Source of the DNA: Beutenbergia cavernae DSM 12333 | Lineage (GTDB): Bacteria > Actinomycetota > Actinomycetes > Actinomycetales > Beutenbergiaceae | Assembly (NCBI RefSeq): GCF_000023105.1 | Contig: NC_012669.1 | Location: 2,543,025 to 2,607,024 of the forward strand | Reading direction: 5' to 3' | Length of the DNA: 64,000 bases | Shown here: piece after piece, positions 8,050-17,336 of the stretch | Layout of the letters: the number at the start of each line of letters is the position of its first letter | Numbering within the stretch: position 1 is the stretch's first letter | Made by a program: the position numbers and the translations under genes | The notes under the pieces: model-generated | What the model was told of the DNA's origin: nothing | Databases searched by the model: none | What the model saw: the letters and a program-made list of their open reading frames with translations, nothing else

Positions 8050-10057
8050 TCGTGAAGCCTCCCGCGGCGACGCGGACGCGGTCGCCCGAGACCCGCCCGC
8101 GCCGGTCGCCGTCGGCGTCGTACGCCCAGCCGCGGCCGGCGGCGAGCGCGGGCGTCGTCGTCGCCCTCTCGGTCGAACCCGCGTACAGCACGGCGTCGCC
8201 CGACGTCGTCGCGTAGTGCGCCGTCGCGACGGCGGGTCGCAGCAGCAGCGCGTCGAGGCGGAGGTCGCCGTCGCTCGTGACGCGCACGGTCAGCGGCCCC
8301 GCGGGCAGCGGCCGCCCCAGGAGCTGCGGGACGAGACTCCCCTCCACCTCGGTGAGGCCGGCGTCGCCCGTGCCGCCGTTGAGCGTCTCCCCGAGCCGCC
8401 GACCGCCGACGATCTCCCAGCGCGCCGAGCCGGCGTCCTCGCGCGTGCGCCACACGATCGGCAGCGCCCACGTCCCGGCGGGCGCGTCGACGTCGAACTC
8501 CACCCACTCCCCCGCGGGCACGTGCACGTACCCGCCGCCCGTGAGGTTGCCCTCGCCGGTCCACGCGCCCGTCGCCGGCCGCACGATCGTGCACCCGGCG
8601 CTGAGCCGCGCACTCTCGGCGTCGACGGCGCTGACCCCGTCGTGCGCGACGAGACCGGTCACGGAGGTGGCCAGCTCGGCGACCTCGGGACGGTCGTCCA
8701 GCAGCATCATCGCCAGCAGCCCGTGGATGGTGGACTCCGCGCCGGAGTTCCGGTTCACGCGGCCGTCCGTCTCGACGCCGTCGAACGTGACGCCGGTGGC
8801 CGGGTCGTACACGCGGACGCCGGCGGTGTTGGCGCCGAAGAACCATCCGGCCGCCAGGCCCGCCAGGACGTCGAGACCCGGCCCTCCGCCCGCGTCGGCG
8901 GCCGCGAGCACACCGGCGACCCGGCCGTGCGCGCCGTACGCGATCTGCGCCTCGCCGGGCACCGGGGTCCACGCGTTGTGCGGTCCGCCCGAGGCGAGCA
9001 CGAGCGGCGTGAACGTGCCGGCGTCGGCGATGGCCGCCCGTACCCAGTCGCGCCGCCGGCGTGTGCGGCCCGCGCTCGCGAGCGCCTCCGGCGCCGCGCC
9101 GCCCCACGCGTGCCAGAAACCCAGGGCGCCGGTCCACGGGAGCACGGCGCCGAACGGCCACGCGGCCCCGCTCGCGCCACCCATGGCAGCGACACCCTCG
9201 GCGTAGCGGTCGAGGGCGCGCGTGAACCGACGCTCGCGCGGCATCTCTCGGGCGACGGCGACGAGGCCGAGCATCGCCTCGGCGGTCGCGTCCGCGCCGC
9301 CCACGACGAGCCACGCGGGCAGGTCCACGCCGTCGCTGGTCACCCACTGGCCGTACCGCGACAGCGACTCGGCCTCGAGGGCGTCCAGGCACAGGTGCAG
9401 CCGCTCGAGCAGGAACCGCGCGAACTCGGCGTCGGCGCGGCGGAACGCGGCGTACCCCTCGCCGAACGCCCAGACCGTGCGCGCCAGCCAGTACGACTCC
9501 GCGGAGTCGGACGGGTCGGGCAGCTCGACGGGCTCGGCGCTCGGGTTGAGGCTTCCGTCCACCTGCTGCCACAGCACCACACGACCGGCGTCCGGGCCGC
9601 TGTCGTTCTGCAGGTACGCCAGGGCACGGAGCACCTCGTGGGCGCCGTCCCTGCTGCGCTCGTCGCCGCTCGCCCGCCAGTCGCGGAGGAGGACGACGGC
9701 GGCTCGCGCGATGTCGTCGGCGTTGAAGGCTCCCTGCGAGTAGTACCCGGTGGCCGGGTCCAGCGCGCCGCCGCCGATGCGGCGGAACGTCGCGCCGTCG
9801 GCGTCCGCGTACGTCCACGGTGCGAGCGCCGTCGGCTCCTCCTCGATGCGGTACGTGGTGTGCGTCCCGGACGGCACGAGGGGGACGTCGTCGAGCAGGA
9901 AGCGCAGGTGGTCCAGGTTCGTCAGGCGCGGCCTCCCAGGGTGGTCGCGCCCGCGCGGGACGGCGGTTGCGGGCGCCGCCGTGGTGGGCGCCGCCGTGGT
10001 CAGAGCGACGGCGCCCGCCGCCGCGCAGGTGCCGAGGAACGTCCGTCGAGTCGTCAT
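8039..10057 (-). CDS. secreted helical-barrel glycosidase-like protein with CBM-like C-terminal domain
   Basis: A 672-residue exported protein. The N terminus has a Tat signal (TTRRTFLG) and an Ala-rich hydrophobic stretch. Residues about 50-490 are rich in regularly spaced Trp/Tyr/His helices (YWLARTVWAFGEGYAAF, LPWTGALGFWHAWGG) and contain WFFGANTAGVRVYDP, which resembles alpha/alpha barrel glycosidases such as GH9, but no family can be named. The last 180 residues (GGGYVHVPAGEWVEFDV and following) look like a CBM6/CBM35 beta-sandwich. It is the last gene of the minus-strand importer operon with the GH130-like enzyme, 30 bases apart, so it probably releases the oligosaccharide the importer takes up. 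Confidence 0.6.
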   Translation of the reverse strand: MTTRRTFLGTCAAAGAVALTTAAPTTAAPATAVPRGRDHPGRPRLTNLDHLRFLLDDVPLVPSGTHTTYRIEEEPTALAPWTYADADGATFRRIGGGALDPATGYYSQGAFNADDIARAAVVLLRDWRASGDERSRDGAHEVLRALAYLQNDSGPDAGRVVLWQQVDGSLNPSAEPVELPDPSDSAESYWLARTVWAFGEGYAAFRRADAEFARFLLERLHLCLDALEAESLSRYGQWVTSDGVDLPAWLVVGGADATAEAMLGLVAVAREMPRERRFTRALDRYAEGVAAMGGASGAAWPFGAVLPWTGALGFWHAWGGAAPEALASAGRTRRRRDWVRAAIADAGTFTPLVLASGGPHNAWTPVPGEAQIAYGAHGRVAGVLAAADAGGGPGLDVLAGLAAGWFFGANTAGVRVYDPATGVTFDGVETDGRVNRNSGAESTIHGLLAMMLLDDRPEVAELATSVTGLVAHDGVSAVDAESARLSAGCTIVRPATGAWTGEGNLTGGGYVHVPAGEWVEFDVDAPAGTWALPIVWRTREDAGSARWEIVGGRRLGETLNGGTGDAGLTEVEGSLVPQLLGRPLPAGPLTVRVTSDGDLRLDALLLRPAVATAHYATTSGDAVLYAGSTERATTTPALAAGRGWAYDADGDRRGRVSGDRVRVAAGGFTITR

Positions 10058-10087
10058 CGTCTCGCCTCTCGTGGTGCCGGGTGGGGT

Positions 10088-11059
10088 TCAGGCGCGCAGG
10101 GTCGCGCCCCAGGGTCGGGCGGGGTCGTGGACGGCGACGGCGAGCGTGGTGTCGGCCTGCCCGTAGTACGCGAACCACTTCCCCCGGAAGGACACGAGCC
10201 CCTCGACGAACGTCACGTTCGACACGAGGCCGTGGAGGTCCTCGGCGGTCTGCGGGCGCAGCCACGGCACCTGGAGGCGCGCCAGCACCCGCGTCGGGTC
10301 GTCCGGGTCGATGGCGATCTGACCGCACCGGTAGTCGACGTCGACGCTCCCGGCCGGATGGACCGTCCGCGTCGCGCCGTTCGTCAGCATGACGAGCAGC
10401 CCGTTGTCGGTGAGCACCGGGGAGGTGCCGATCTCCACGAGGTCGGCATCGAACGACCCCGGCGTGGGCGAGTACATGGGTTCCGTGTCAGGTGTTCCGG
10501 GCGTCCAGTGGATGAGGTCGTCGCTGGTGGCCCAGTAGAGCGCCCCCTCGCCGAAGTACATCCACCACCGTCCCTGCATCCGGACGGGGACGATGACGCC
10601 CGCCTTCGACCAGCCGAAGCCCCGAGGGTCGACGGTGGCGAACGTGTCGAAGTCGGGGAACAACGGCCCGTGCCGGGTCCACGTGCGCAGGTCGGTCGAC
10701 GTCGCGAGGCACAGCTGGGCGCTGCGCCGGTCCCAGCCCGTGTACGTGAGGTAGTAGGTGCCGTCGACGACGGCGATGCGCGGGTCCTCGCAGCCGTACC
10801 GCTCGTAGTCCTCGGCCGGCGAGAGGATCGGCTCGGCGTCGCGCTCGAAGTGGTAGCCGTCGCCGCTCCGGGCGAGCCCGATGTGGGACACGATGTCCTC
10901 CGCGTGCGCCCGGTACAGCAGCAGCACCTCGTCGCCGTCCACCAGCGCGGCCGGGTTGTACAGGTTCGCCGACTCCCAGCTGCCGCCGCGCGGGCGCAGG
11001 ATCGGGTTCTGCTCGTACGGGACGAACGGCCCCAGCGGGAACGAGGCACCGGTGAACAT
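10088..11059 (-). CDS. GH130-like glycoside phosphorylase or hydrolase
   Basis: A 323-residue five-bladed beta-propeller enzyme without a signal peptide, so cytosolic. The order of signatures fits GH130: NPILRPRGGSWES, then LYNPAALVDGDEVLLLYRA, then YGCEDPRI, whose Asp corresponds to the catalytic acid of the family. GH130 members phosphorolyse or hydrolyse beta-mannosides. The start at 11059 is chosen because GAGGAG lies 6 bases upstream; an ATG at 11083 has no such site. It follows the permease gene by 32 bases and would process the imported oligosaccharide. Residues expected to hold phosphate are not obvious, so hydrolase activity is possible. Confidence 0.75.
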   Translation of the reverse strand: MFTGASFPLGPFVPYEQNPILRPRGGSWESANLYNPAALVDGDEVLLLYRAHAEDIVSHIGLARSGDGYHFERDAEPILSPAEDYERYGCEDPRIAVVDGTYYLTYTGWDRRSAQLCLATSTDLRTWTRHGPLFPDFDTFATVDPRGFGWSKAGVIVPVRMQGRWWMYFGEGALYWATSDDLIHWTPGTPDTEPMYSPTPGSFDADLVEIGTSPVLTDNGLLVMLTNGATRTVHPAGSVDVDYRCGQIAIDPDDPTRVLARLQVPWLRPQTAEDLHGLVSNVTFVEGLVSFRGKWFAYYGQADTTLAVAVHDPARPWGATLRA

Positions 11060-11091
11060 GGGGTACTCCTCGGCAGCGGTCATGGTGTGGG

Positions 11092-11928
11092 TCAGCCCTT
11101 CACGGCGGCGCCGAGGTCGGAGGCGGTGAAGTACCGCTGGAACAGGCAGAACAGGATGACGACGGGGAACGCCAGGGCGGTCGCACCCGCGAGGATCGCG
11201 CCGTTGGCGTTGGACGTCGACTGCGCGACGTTGGAGATGTAGTTCGCCAGCGAGACCGCGAGCGGCTGCATCGAGGAGTCCTTCGTGATGAGGAACGGCC
11301 AGAGGAACTCGTTCCACGGGCCGATGAACGTCACGAGCACGACCGTCGCGATGGCCGGCCTCACCAGCGGCACGGCGATCGACCGGAGGATCCGCAGCTC
11401 GCTCGCGCCGTCGATGCGCGCCGCCTCGAACATCTCGCGCGGCAGCGCACGGAAGAACTGCGTGAAGATGAACACCGCCGTCGTGTTGATCGCGAACGGC
11501 AGGATCATCCCGAGGTACGTGTCGCCGAGCCCGTAGCTGCTGGTGATCTGCACGTACAGCGGGATCATGAGCAGCTGGAACGGCACCATCTGCACGAGCA
11601 GCATGAGCACCCAGGTCACGCCGCGACCGCGGAAGTCCAGCCGGCCCATGGCGTAGCCGGCGAGCAGCCCGAACACGACGGTCCCCAGCAGCACGCCCGC
11701 TGTGAACACGAGGGAGTTCACGAGCGAACCGGCAAGGTCGATCCGTGAGTCGATGTTCGTGAAGTTCTGGGTCGTCCATCCCGACTGCGGCACGAGCTGG
11801 TCGGGTGTGTTCGTCGGGTTCTCCTGGAAGGCGCCGACCACCATGAAGTAGAACGGGAACGCGAACATCAGCGCGGCGATCGTGAGCAGGACGTACCGCA
11901 GCCAGAGCAGGCTCGAGGTCTGGCGCAT
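11092..11928 (-). CDS. ABC sugar importer permease, MalG type
   Basis: A 278-residue inner-membrane permease with about six hydrophobic segments. The EAA loop reads EMFEAARIDGASELRILRSI and the C terminus QRYFTASDLGAAVKG is typical of MalG-like subunits. Its ATG overlaps the stop of the upstream permease (ATGA). It pairs with that permease to import the substrate bound by the lipoprotein at 12841-14127. Confidence 0.93.
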   Translation of the reverse strand: MRQTSSLLWLRYVLLTIAALMFAFPFYFMVVGAFQENPTNTPDQLVPQSGWTTQNFTNIDSRIDLAGSLVNSLVFTAGVLLGTVVFGLLAGYAMGRLDFRGRGVTWVLMLLVQMVPFQLLMIPLYVQITSSYGLGDTYLGMILPFAINTTAVFIFTQFFRALPREMFEAARIDGASELRILRSIAVPLVRPAIATVVLVTFIGPWNEFLWPFLITKDSSMQPLAVSLANYISNVAQSTSNANGAILAGATALAFPVVILFCLFQRYFTASDLGAAVKG

Positions 11929-12836
11929 CAGGTCTCCCGGTTGACGCGGTTGGCGATGAGCGACAGCAGCCCGACGACGATGACGAGGATCATCCCGATC
12001 GCCGCGGCGACGTCCGGGTTCTGCTGCTGGATGCCCCGTTGGTAGATGAGGAGCACCGGCGTCACCGAGGCGCCGTCCGGGCCGCCCCCGTTCGTCAGCA
12101 GGTACGGCTCCGTGAACAGGTTCGCGCCGGTGATGATCGCGAGGATGAGCACGAGCGTCGTCGTCGCCCGGACGCCGGGGACCGTGACGTTGAGGAACCG
12201 CTGCCAGCCGTTCGCGCCGTCCGTCTCGGCGGACTCGTGCAGCTCACGCGGCACGTTCTGCAACGCCGCGAGGTACAGCAGGATGTAGAAGCCGAGCTGC
12301 TTCCACGTGACGTAGAGGGCGATCGTCGGCATGGCGAGCGCGGGGTTCACCAGCCATGACGGGTCCGGCGCCAGCGGGCCGAGCACCGCGTTCACGAGCC
12401 CGCCGGAGGAGAAGAGCAGCATCCACACCCCGACGAGGGACACGCTCGCCGTCAGGTACGGCACGAAGAACGCGATGCGGTACGCGGACGCCCATCGCAC
12501 GCCCGCGTCGAGCGCTGTCGCCAGCACGAGGCCGAGCACCACCGTCAGCGGCACGTTGATGACGAGGAACACGGCCGTGTTCCGGAAGGACTCGAGCACC
12601 TGCGGGTCGGTGAGCGCCGTGACGAAGTTGTCGAACCCCACGAACGGTTTCGGCACCTCGACGCCGGGGGCCGTGAAGAAGTAGTCGTGGAACGCGATGT
12701 AGACGGCGAAGCCGAGCGGGTACGCGAAGATCACCGCCACGAACACGAGATAGGGCAGCGCGAACAGGGACCCGATCGGCTGCGCACCCCACCAGTTCCG
12801 GCGCGGGGTGCGCAGCGCGATCGAGGAGGAGGTCAC
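11928..12836 (-). CDS. ABC sugar importer permease, MalF type
   Basis: A 302-residue permease with six predicted membrane segments and the EAA loop ELHESAETDGANGWQRF. The GTG start lies 4 bases after the lipoprotein stop, with GGCGTGAC around it and the Shine-Dalgarno inside the end of the upstream gene. The operon has no ATPase of its own. Confidence 0.92.
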   Translation of the reverse strand: MTSSSIALRTPRRNWWGAQPIGSLFALPYLVFVAVIFAYPLGFAVYIAFHDYFFTAPGVEVPKPFVGFDNFVTALTDPQVLESFRNTAVFLVINVPLTVVLGLVLATALDAGVRWASAYRIAFFVPYLTASVSLVGVWMLLFSSGGLVNAVLGPLAPDPSWLVNPALAMPTIALYVTWKQLGFYILLYLAALQNVPRELHESAETDGANGWQRFLNVTVPGVRATTTLVLILAIITGANLFTEPYLLTNGGGPDGASVTPVLLIYQRGIQQQNPDVAAAIGMILVIVVGLLSLIANRVNRET

Positions 12837-12840
12837 GCCG

Positions 12841-14127
12841 TCACTCCGCCACGAGGCCGTCGATCGTGGTGGCGGCGTTCGCCAGGAACTCGTCCACGCC
12901 GATGCTCCCGAAGATCACGGCCGAGGAGTACTCGTCGCGGAACGCCTGCCACGCCTCGACGGAGTTCGGGACGCTCGGCACGTCGACGGCACGCTCGGCC
13001 TGGCCGGCGAAGACCTCGTAGGCGGGGTTGGCGGAGAAGTAGTCCGGGTACGTCGCCGCGAGGTCGAGGCGGAGGGGCATCTGGCCGGTCAGCTCGAGCA
13101 GCTGCCCGTCGCGCTCCTCGCTCGTCGAGAACTGGAGGAACTCCCACGCCGTGGCCTGGTTCTCGCACGACGTGAACATCGACACGTTCTTCGAGTCCGC
13201 GAACGTGTACACGTCCTCCTCGCCGCTCGACGTCGGCACGGGCATGAACCCGACGTCGACGCTCTCGGAGTACGAGGCGATCGCCCACGGGCCGGCCAGC
13301 TGCATCGCCGTCGTGCCGGTCGACATCGCGTCGTCGGTCGACGCCTCCTGCGGCGCCAGGCCCTCGGAGTAGATCGTGGCCCAGAACTCCGCGACCGCGA
13401 GACCGTTCTCGTCGTCGAACGTCGCCGCGCCGTCCTCGACGAGCTGCGTCCCGCCCGTCTCGGCGAGGTACAGCGGGTAGAAGTCGAACCACGGCTGGTA
13501 GAACTCGTTCGTCGGCGACGGCCAGATCGCGCTCTGCGACGTTCCGGAGTCGACGATCTGCCGCGCGCCGGCGAGGAAGTCGTCGTACGTCGCCATCCCG
13601 GGATCCTCCGGGTCCAGGCCGGCCTGCTCGAAGAGGGCCTTGTTGTACATGACCATCACGGGGTTCGACTTCCAGGGCAGCTGGTAGTAGCCGCCGTCCG
13701 TCTGATACGCCTCCGCCGCGTCCCCGCCCCGGTCGGTGATGTAGGCCGCGCCGCCGTCGAACTGGGCGAGGTCGACCAGCCCGCCCTGGCGCACCCAGCC
13801 GGAAACCGCCGCCGTCGCGATGTTGTACACCAGGCACGGTGCGGTGCCGGCGGTGATCGCGGCAGTGATCGCCTCCTCCGATGACGCGCCGGCCGGGATC
13901 TCCTGGGCCGTCACCTGTTCGTCGGGGTGCTCGGCGTTCCAGGCGTCGACCACGGCCTGGCCCCAGGCGAGCTCCTGCTCGTTGTTCGACAGCCAGATCT
14001 CGATGGGTCCGGTGCCGCTCGGGGCGGCGCCTTCGTCACCGGAGTCGTCGTCGCCGCCCCCGGACGAGCAGCCGGCGACGACGAGAGCGAGCGCCCCGGT
14101 GAGGGCTGCGATGCGGATGGATCTCAT
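12841..14127 (-). CDS. ABC sugar importer, solute-binding lipoprotein
   Basis: A 428-residue family 1 binding protein. The signal peptide MRSIRIAALTGALALVVAGC ends in the lipobox VAGC, followed by a Gly/Asp/Ser linker. Typical family stretches are IEIWLSNNEQELAWGQAVVDAW and LPWKSNPVMVMYNKALFEQAG. The ATG at 14127 overlaps the stop of the LacI gene (ATGA) and has GAGGAG just upstream. Context with a GH130-like enzyme suggests a beta-mannoside or related oligosaccharide as ligand, which is inference. Confidence 0.92.
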   Translation of the reverse strand: MRSIRIAALTGALALVVAGCSSGGGDDDSGDEGAAPSGTGPIEIWLSNNEQELAWGQAVVDAWNAEHPDEQVTAQEIPAGASSEEAITAAITAGTAPCLVYNIATAAVSGWVRQGGLVDLAQFDGGAAYITDRGGDAAEAYQTDGGYYQLPWKSNPVMVMYNKALFEQAGLDPEDPGMATYDDFLAGARQIVDSGTSQSAIWPSPTNEFYQPWFDFYPLYLAETGGTQLVEDGAATFDDENGLAVAEFWATIYSEGLAPQEASTDDAMSTGTTAMQLAGPWAIASYSESVDVGFMPVPTSSGEEDVYTFADSKNVSMFTSCENQATAWEFLQFSTSEERDGQLLELTGQMPLRLDLAATYPDYFSANPAYEVFAGQAERAVDVPSVPNSVEAWQAFRDEYSSAVIFGSIGVDEFLANAATTIDGLVAE

Positions 14128-15152
14128 GAGGTCTCCTCGGGTTGGTGGCCACGTGCGGCGCGGGCCTCGGTGCTCGCGCGAAGGCGCAGGACTGTGCAGT
14201 CGACGGTGACCTGGCGCGGCGGCTCCCCCGCGAGGTCCGCGAGGAGGCGCTCGGCCGCGACGCGCCCTCGCTGGAGCGGGTCGGACGACACGCTCGTGAG
14301 GGCCGGCGTCAGGTAGGCGGAGAGGTGGTCGTCGTCGAAACCGGCGACGGCGAGGTCGTCCGGGACGGTGAGTCCGCGGCTGCGCGCGAGCGAGTATCCG
14401 GCGATGGCCATGGTGTCGTTGGCGTAGAGGATGGCCGTCGGACGGTCGGCCAGCTCGAGCAGCTCGGCCGTGAGGGCGCGGCCGCTGCCGGCGCCGAAGT
14501 CCCCCTCCCGGAGGAGCTCGGGCGTGCCCACCTCCTCGAGGTAGGCCTGCGCGCGGGCGTGCGAGTGCACGTAGTCCAGCGGCCCGGCGACGTGGGCGAT
14601 GCGCTCGTGACCGAGTCCGCGCAGGTGCGCGACGAGCTCGCGCACGGGGGCGGCGTCGTCGGTGCGAACGCATGAGAACGAGGTGGGTCCGTCGAACGCG
14701 CCGAGGAGCACCGCCGGCAGGCGCAGCTGCTGCAGGAACGGCACCCGCCACTCCGTGCGGTGCAGGTCGAGCACGATGACGCCGTCGGCTCGCCCGTTCG
14801 CCATCGCGCGATAGGCGCGCTCCTCGGCGGTGCGGGACCCGACGACCTGCAGGACGAGCGCGACCTCGTGCTCCGCCAGGGCGGTCTCGACGCCGGAGAT
14901 GAACGCCGGGAAGAACGTGTCGGACGCGAGGATCGCGGGCTCGCGCGCCAGCACGATGCCGATGGCGTTCGCCCGCCGCGTCGCGAGAGCGCGTGCGCTG
15001 GAGCTCGGCACCCACTGCAGCTCCTGGGCGGCCGCGAAGACGCGCGCCTTGGTCGCGGCGGAGATCGGGCGCTTGCCGCTGTAGGCGTGCGACACGGTCG
15101 CCTTCGTCACCCCGGCCACACGAGCGACGTCGCCGATCGTCGGTCTGCTCAT
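14124..15152 (-). CDS. LacI family transcriptional regulator, first gene of the second sugar operon
   Basis: A repressor of about 342 residues. The N terminus SRPTIGDVARVAGVTKATVS is the helix-turn-helix and the hinge is VPSSSARALATRRANAIG. The C-terminal part ends with AVAGFDDDHLSAYLTPALTSV. The ATG at 15152 is preferred to the adjacent GTG at 15155 because GAGGGAG then lies 4 bases away instead of 1. The gene overlaps the lipoprotein start, so the repressor is co-transcribed with the importer. The promoter just upstream contains two copies of AACCGGTT, implying autoregulation and control of the whole operon down to 8039. Confidence 0.93.
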   Translation of the reverse strand: MSRPTIGDVARVAGVTKATVSHAYSGKRPISAATKARVFAAAQELQWVPSSSARALATRRANAIGIVLAREPAILASDTFFPAFISGVETALAEHEVALVLQVVGSRTAEERAYRAMANGRADGVIVLDLHRTEWRVPFLQQLRLPAVLLGAFDGPTSFSCVRTDDAAPVRELVAHLRGLGHERIAHVAGPLDYVHSHARAQAYLEEVGTPELLREGDFGAGSGRALTAELLELADRPTAILYANDTMAIAGYSLARSRGLTVPDDLAVAGFDDDHLSAYLTPALTSVSSDPLQRGRVAAERLLADLAGEPPRQVTVDCTVLRLRASTEARAARGHQPEETS

Positions 15153-15176
15153 CACACTCCCTCGTGGTTACGAGCG

Positions 15177-15212
15177 AGGGTAGAACCGGTTTGACGATGC
15201 AGTCAACCGGTT
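15177..15212 (-). promoter_or_regulatory. promoter with two LacI-type operators for the second sugar operon
   Basis: On the minus strand TTGACT (15201-15206) and TACCCT (15177-15182) are a -35 and -10 pair with an 18-bp spacer. The palindrome AACCGGTT occurs twice, at 15184-15191 inside the spacer and at 15205-15212 overlapping the -35, with centres 21 bp apart, exactly two helical turns. The start codon is 25 bases downstream of the -10. Repressor bound here would occlude RNA polymerase. Confidence 0.75.
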
Positions 15213-15286
15213 TGACGATCGTGCTCAGACCGGGACGCCGGAACCGTTGACCGCGCGTGCGCGGCTCGGCTCGGCGCGGCTCGGCC

Positions 15287-15991
15287 TCAGCCGACGGCGA
15301 CGGGCAGGTGATCGGCGAGGAACGCCGTCGTCGCCCGCCACGCCTCCCGCGACGCGTCGGGGTGGTGGAACGCGGGGTGCGGGTTGTCGAACGCGTGCCC
15401 CGCCTCCGGGTACGTCAGGAACGCCCCGCCCGTCGCCGTCACCGCGGCGCGGATCGCCTCCTGAGCGTCCGGACCGATGAACATGTCCGCCTCGCCGAAG
15501 TGGTGCAGGCTGGGCGCGGCCACCTGCGGCGCGAGCTCGAGCAGGCCGGGCAGCGCCGAGCCGTAGTAGCTCACGAGCGCGTCGACGTCGTCGGTGGCCG
15601 CGACGGCGAACGCCACGCCGCCGCCGAAGCAGAAGCCCACGAGGCCGACGCCGCCGCTCACCTCGCGACGCTCGCGGAGCCCGGCGAGCGCCGCCCGGAC
15701 GTCGGCCACGGTCGTCGTCCAGTCCAGGCGCTGCGCCAGGCCCATCCCCTCCTCGAGGAAGCCCGGTGCGCCGTCGTCCACGGCCGAGACCCCGAGCCGC
15801 CAGAACAGCTCCGGCGTCACCACCACGTAGCCGAGGCCCGCGAGGTCAGCGGCGCGGGTACGCACGTACTCGCCGACGCCGAAGATCTCCTGCACGAGCA
15901 CGATGCCGGGGCCGGTGCCCGACGGCGGAAGGTCGAGCAGGGCGGGCATGTCGCCGTCGCCGGTGGGCACATTGATCCGCGTCGTCGCCAT
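15287..15991 (-). CDS. dienelactone hydrolase family protein
   Basis: A 234-residue alpha/beta hydrolase. The nucleophile elbow is GFCFGGG, with Cys as in dienelactone hydrolases, and the catalytic His is in GHAFDNP. The oxyanion region is VLVQEIFGV. The start MATTRINVP is chosen because the protein then matches the usual family length; the open frame upstream is not conserved-looking. It is monocistronic and divergent from the BAAT-like gene, with 67 bases between the starts. The substrate is unknown; such enzymes open lactones or hydrolyse small esters. A GC-rich hairpin CCGCGC/GCGCGG (15251-15264) after the gene may be its terminator. Confidence 0.85.
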   Translation of the reverse strand: MATTRINVPTGDGDMPALLDLPPSGTGPGIVLVQEIFGVGEYVRTRAADLAGLGYVVVTPELFWRLGVSAVDDGAPGFLEEGMGLAQRLDWTTTVADVRAALAGLRERREVSGGVGLVGFCFGGGVAFAVAATDDVDALVSYYGSALPGLLELAPQVAAPSLHHFGEADMFIGPDAQEAIRAAVTATGGAFLTYPEAGHAFDNPHPAFHHPDASREAWRATTAFLADHLPVAVG

Positions 15992-16058
15992 CCAGCGATT
16001 CTCTCGCAGCCCGGACGGTGACAGGCAGGTGTCACCGAGCCGACCGCAGCATGGGCCC

Positions 16059-17336
16059 ATGGAGCTCACTGCCGAACCCACGCACCCCACCCAGGACGCC
16101 CGCCTGCGCCTCGTCGTCACGGGTGCCGACCCCGGCGAACCCGTGACCGTCGAGGCGGTGGAGGCGGGACGCTCCGCGAGCGCGACGTTCGTCGCCGACG
16201 CCGGCGGCCGCGTCGACCTCCAGGCCCAGGCCCCCGTGGACGGCACCTACCGCGGCGTCGACGCGATGGGCCTGTTCTGGTCGATGGACGGACCACCTGT
16301 CGCTGCGGACCCGCTCGCCCCGCTCTCGGTGCGCCTGACCGCCACGACGCAGGTCGGGAACCGGGCCGTGCTGGTGGTCGACCGGCTCCGCCGCCCGCCC
16401 GGCGTCACGCGGACCGAGATCCGCGACCGAGGCGTCGTCGGCACGCTGTTCACCCCGCCGGGGCGCGGTCCCCGGCCGGGCGTGGTGCTGCTCGGCGGCG
16501 CCGAGGGCGGCATGCACGAACGCGACGCGGCGCTCCTGGCCGGGCACGGGTTCGCCGCGCTCGCGCTCGCCTACTTCGGCCTCCCCGGGCTGCCGACCGG
16601 GCTCGTCGACGTGCCGCTGGAGTACTTCGGCACAGCGATCGAGCTCCTGCGCGGCATGCCCGACGTCGGTCCGGCGGTCGGCGTGATCGGTGCCTCGCGC
16701 GGCGGTGAGGCGGCACTGCTCGTCGGCGCGACGTTCCCGGAGGTGGCGGCCGTCGTGAGCACGGTGGGCAGCGGGCTGGTCACCCAGGGGATCCCACCGC
16801 ACCCCTCGCTGCTGCAGATCCTCACGGACGCACGAGCGTCCTGGACGTTCGAGGGACGCCCGCTCCCCTACCTGCCCCACACCCTCACCCCTGAGTTCGT
16901 CAGCGACGTGGAGCGCGGCGCACCGGTGTCGCTCGCCGGCACGTACCGCCCGGACCTCGCCGACCCGGCGCTCGTGACGGAGGCGACGATCCCAGCGGAA
17001 CGCGTGCGCGGCGCGGTCCTGTTCGTCACGGCCGGCCGCGACCAGGGATGGCCCTGCCTGGAGCTGAGTCGTTACGCCATGGACCGGATGAACGACTACG
17101 AGCACGCGCACTACGCCGACGCCGGTCACGCGATTGCGCCACCGCCGTACACCTCCTCGGTCGAGGCGCCGAGCCCCGGCCCGGGCGTGACGTTCGCCGC
17201 CGGGAGCGCGGACCCGCAGGCCAACGCAGCCGCGCGGGCTGACGCGTGGCGACGCACCCTGGCGTTCCTCGCCGAGCATCTCGGCGCCGCGACGCCGTCG
17301 CCCGTCTCGGCCGACGCGCTGGAGGGACACCGATGA
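16059..17336 (+). CDS. acyl-CoA thioesterase/BAAT family alpha/beta hydrolase
   Basis: A 425-residue protein of the acyl-CoA thioester hydrolase and bile-acid-CoA amino acid acyltransferase family. Residues about 5-125 form the N-terminal beta-sandwich (the family's DAMGLFWSM stretch is visible). The hydrolase domain has the nucleophile elbow [11 protein letters not shown] with Ser, Asp in [10 protein letters not shown] and His in [10 protein letters not shown]. Ser instead of Cys at the nucleophile favours hydrolysis over acyl transfer. The ATG at 16059 is the only good start. The next gene overlaps by ATGA. Substrate is unknown. Confidence 0.8.
   Translation: MELTAEPTHPTQDARLRLVVTGADPGEPVTVEAVEAGRSASATFVADAGGRVDLQAQAPVDGTYRGVDAMGLFWSMDGPPVAADPLAPLSVRLTATTQVGNRAVLVVDRLRRPPGVTRTEIRDRGVVGTLFTPPGRGPRPGVVLLGGAEGGMHERDAALLAGHGFAALALAYFGLPGLPTGLVDVPLEYFGTAIELLRGMPDVGPAVGVIGASRGGEAALLVGATFPEVAAVVSTVGSGLVTQGIPPHPSLLQILTDARASWTFEGRPLPYLPHTLTPEFVSDVERGAPVSLAGTYRPDLADPALVTEATIPAERVRGAVLFVTAGRDQGWPCLELSRYAMDRMNDYEHAHYADAGHAIAPPPYTSSVEAPSPGPGVTFAAGSADPQANAAARADAWRRTLAFLAEHLGAATPSPVSADALEGHR

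Noticed and set aside
8018-11242. Very long plus-strand open frame of 1074 codons opposite the importer genes
   Set aside because: It is antisense to three well-supported genes, has no ribosome site, and its translation is Arg/Ala/Gly-rich as expected for shadow frames in GC-rich DNA.
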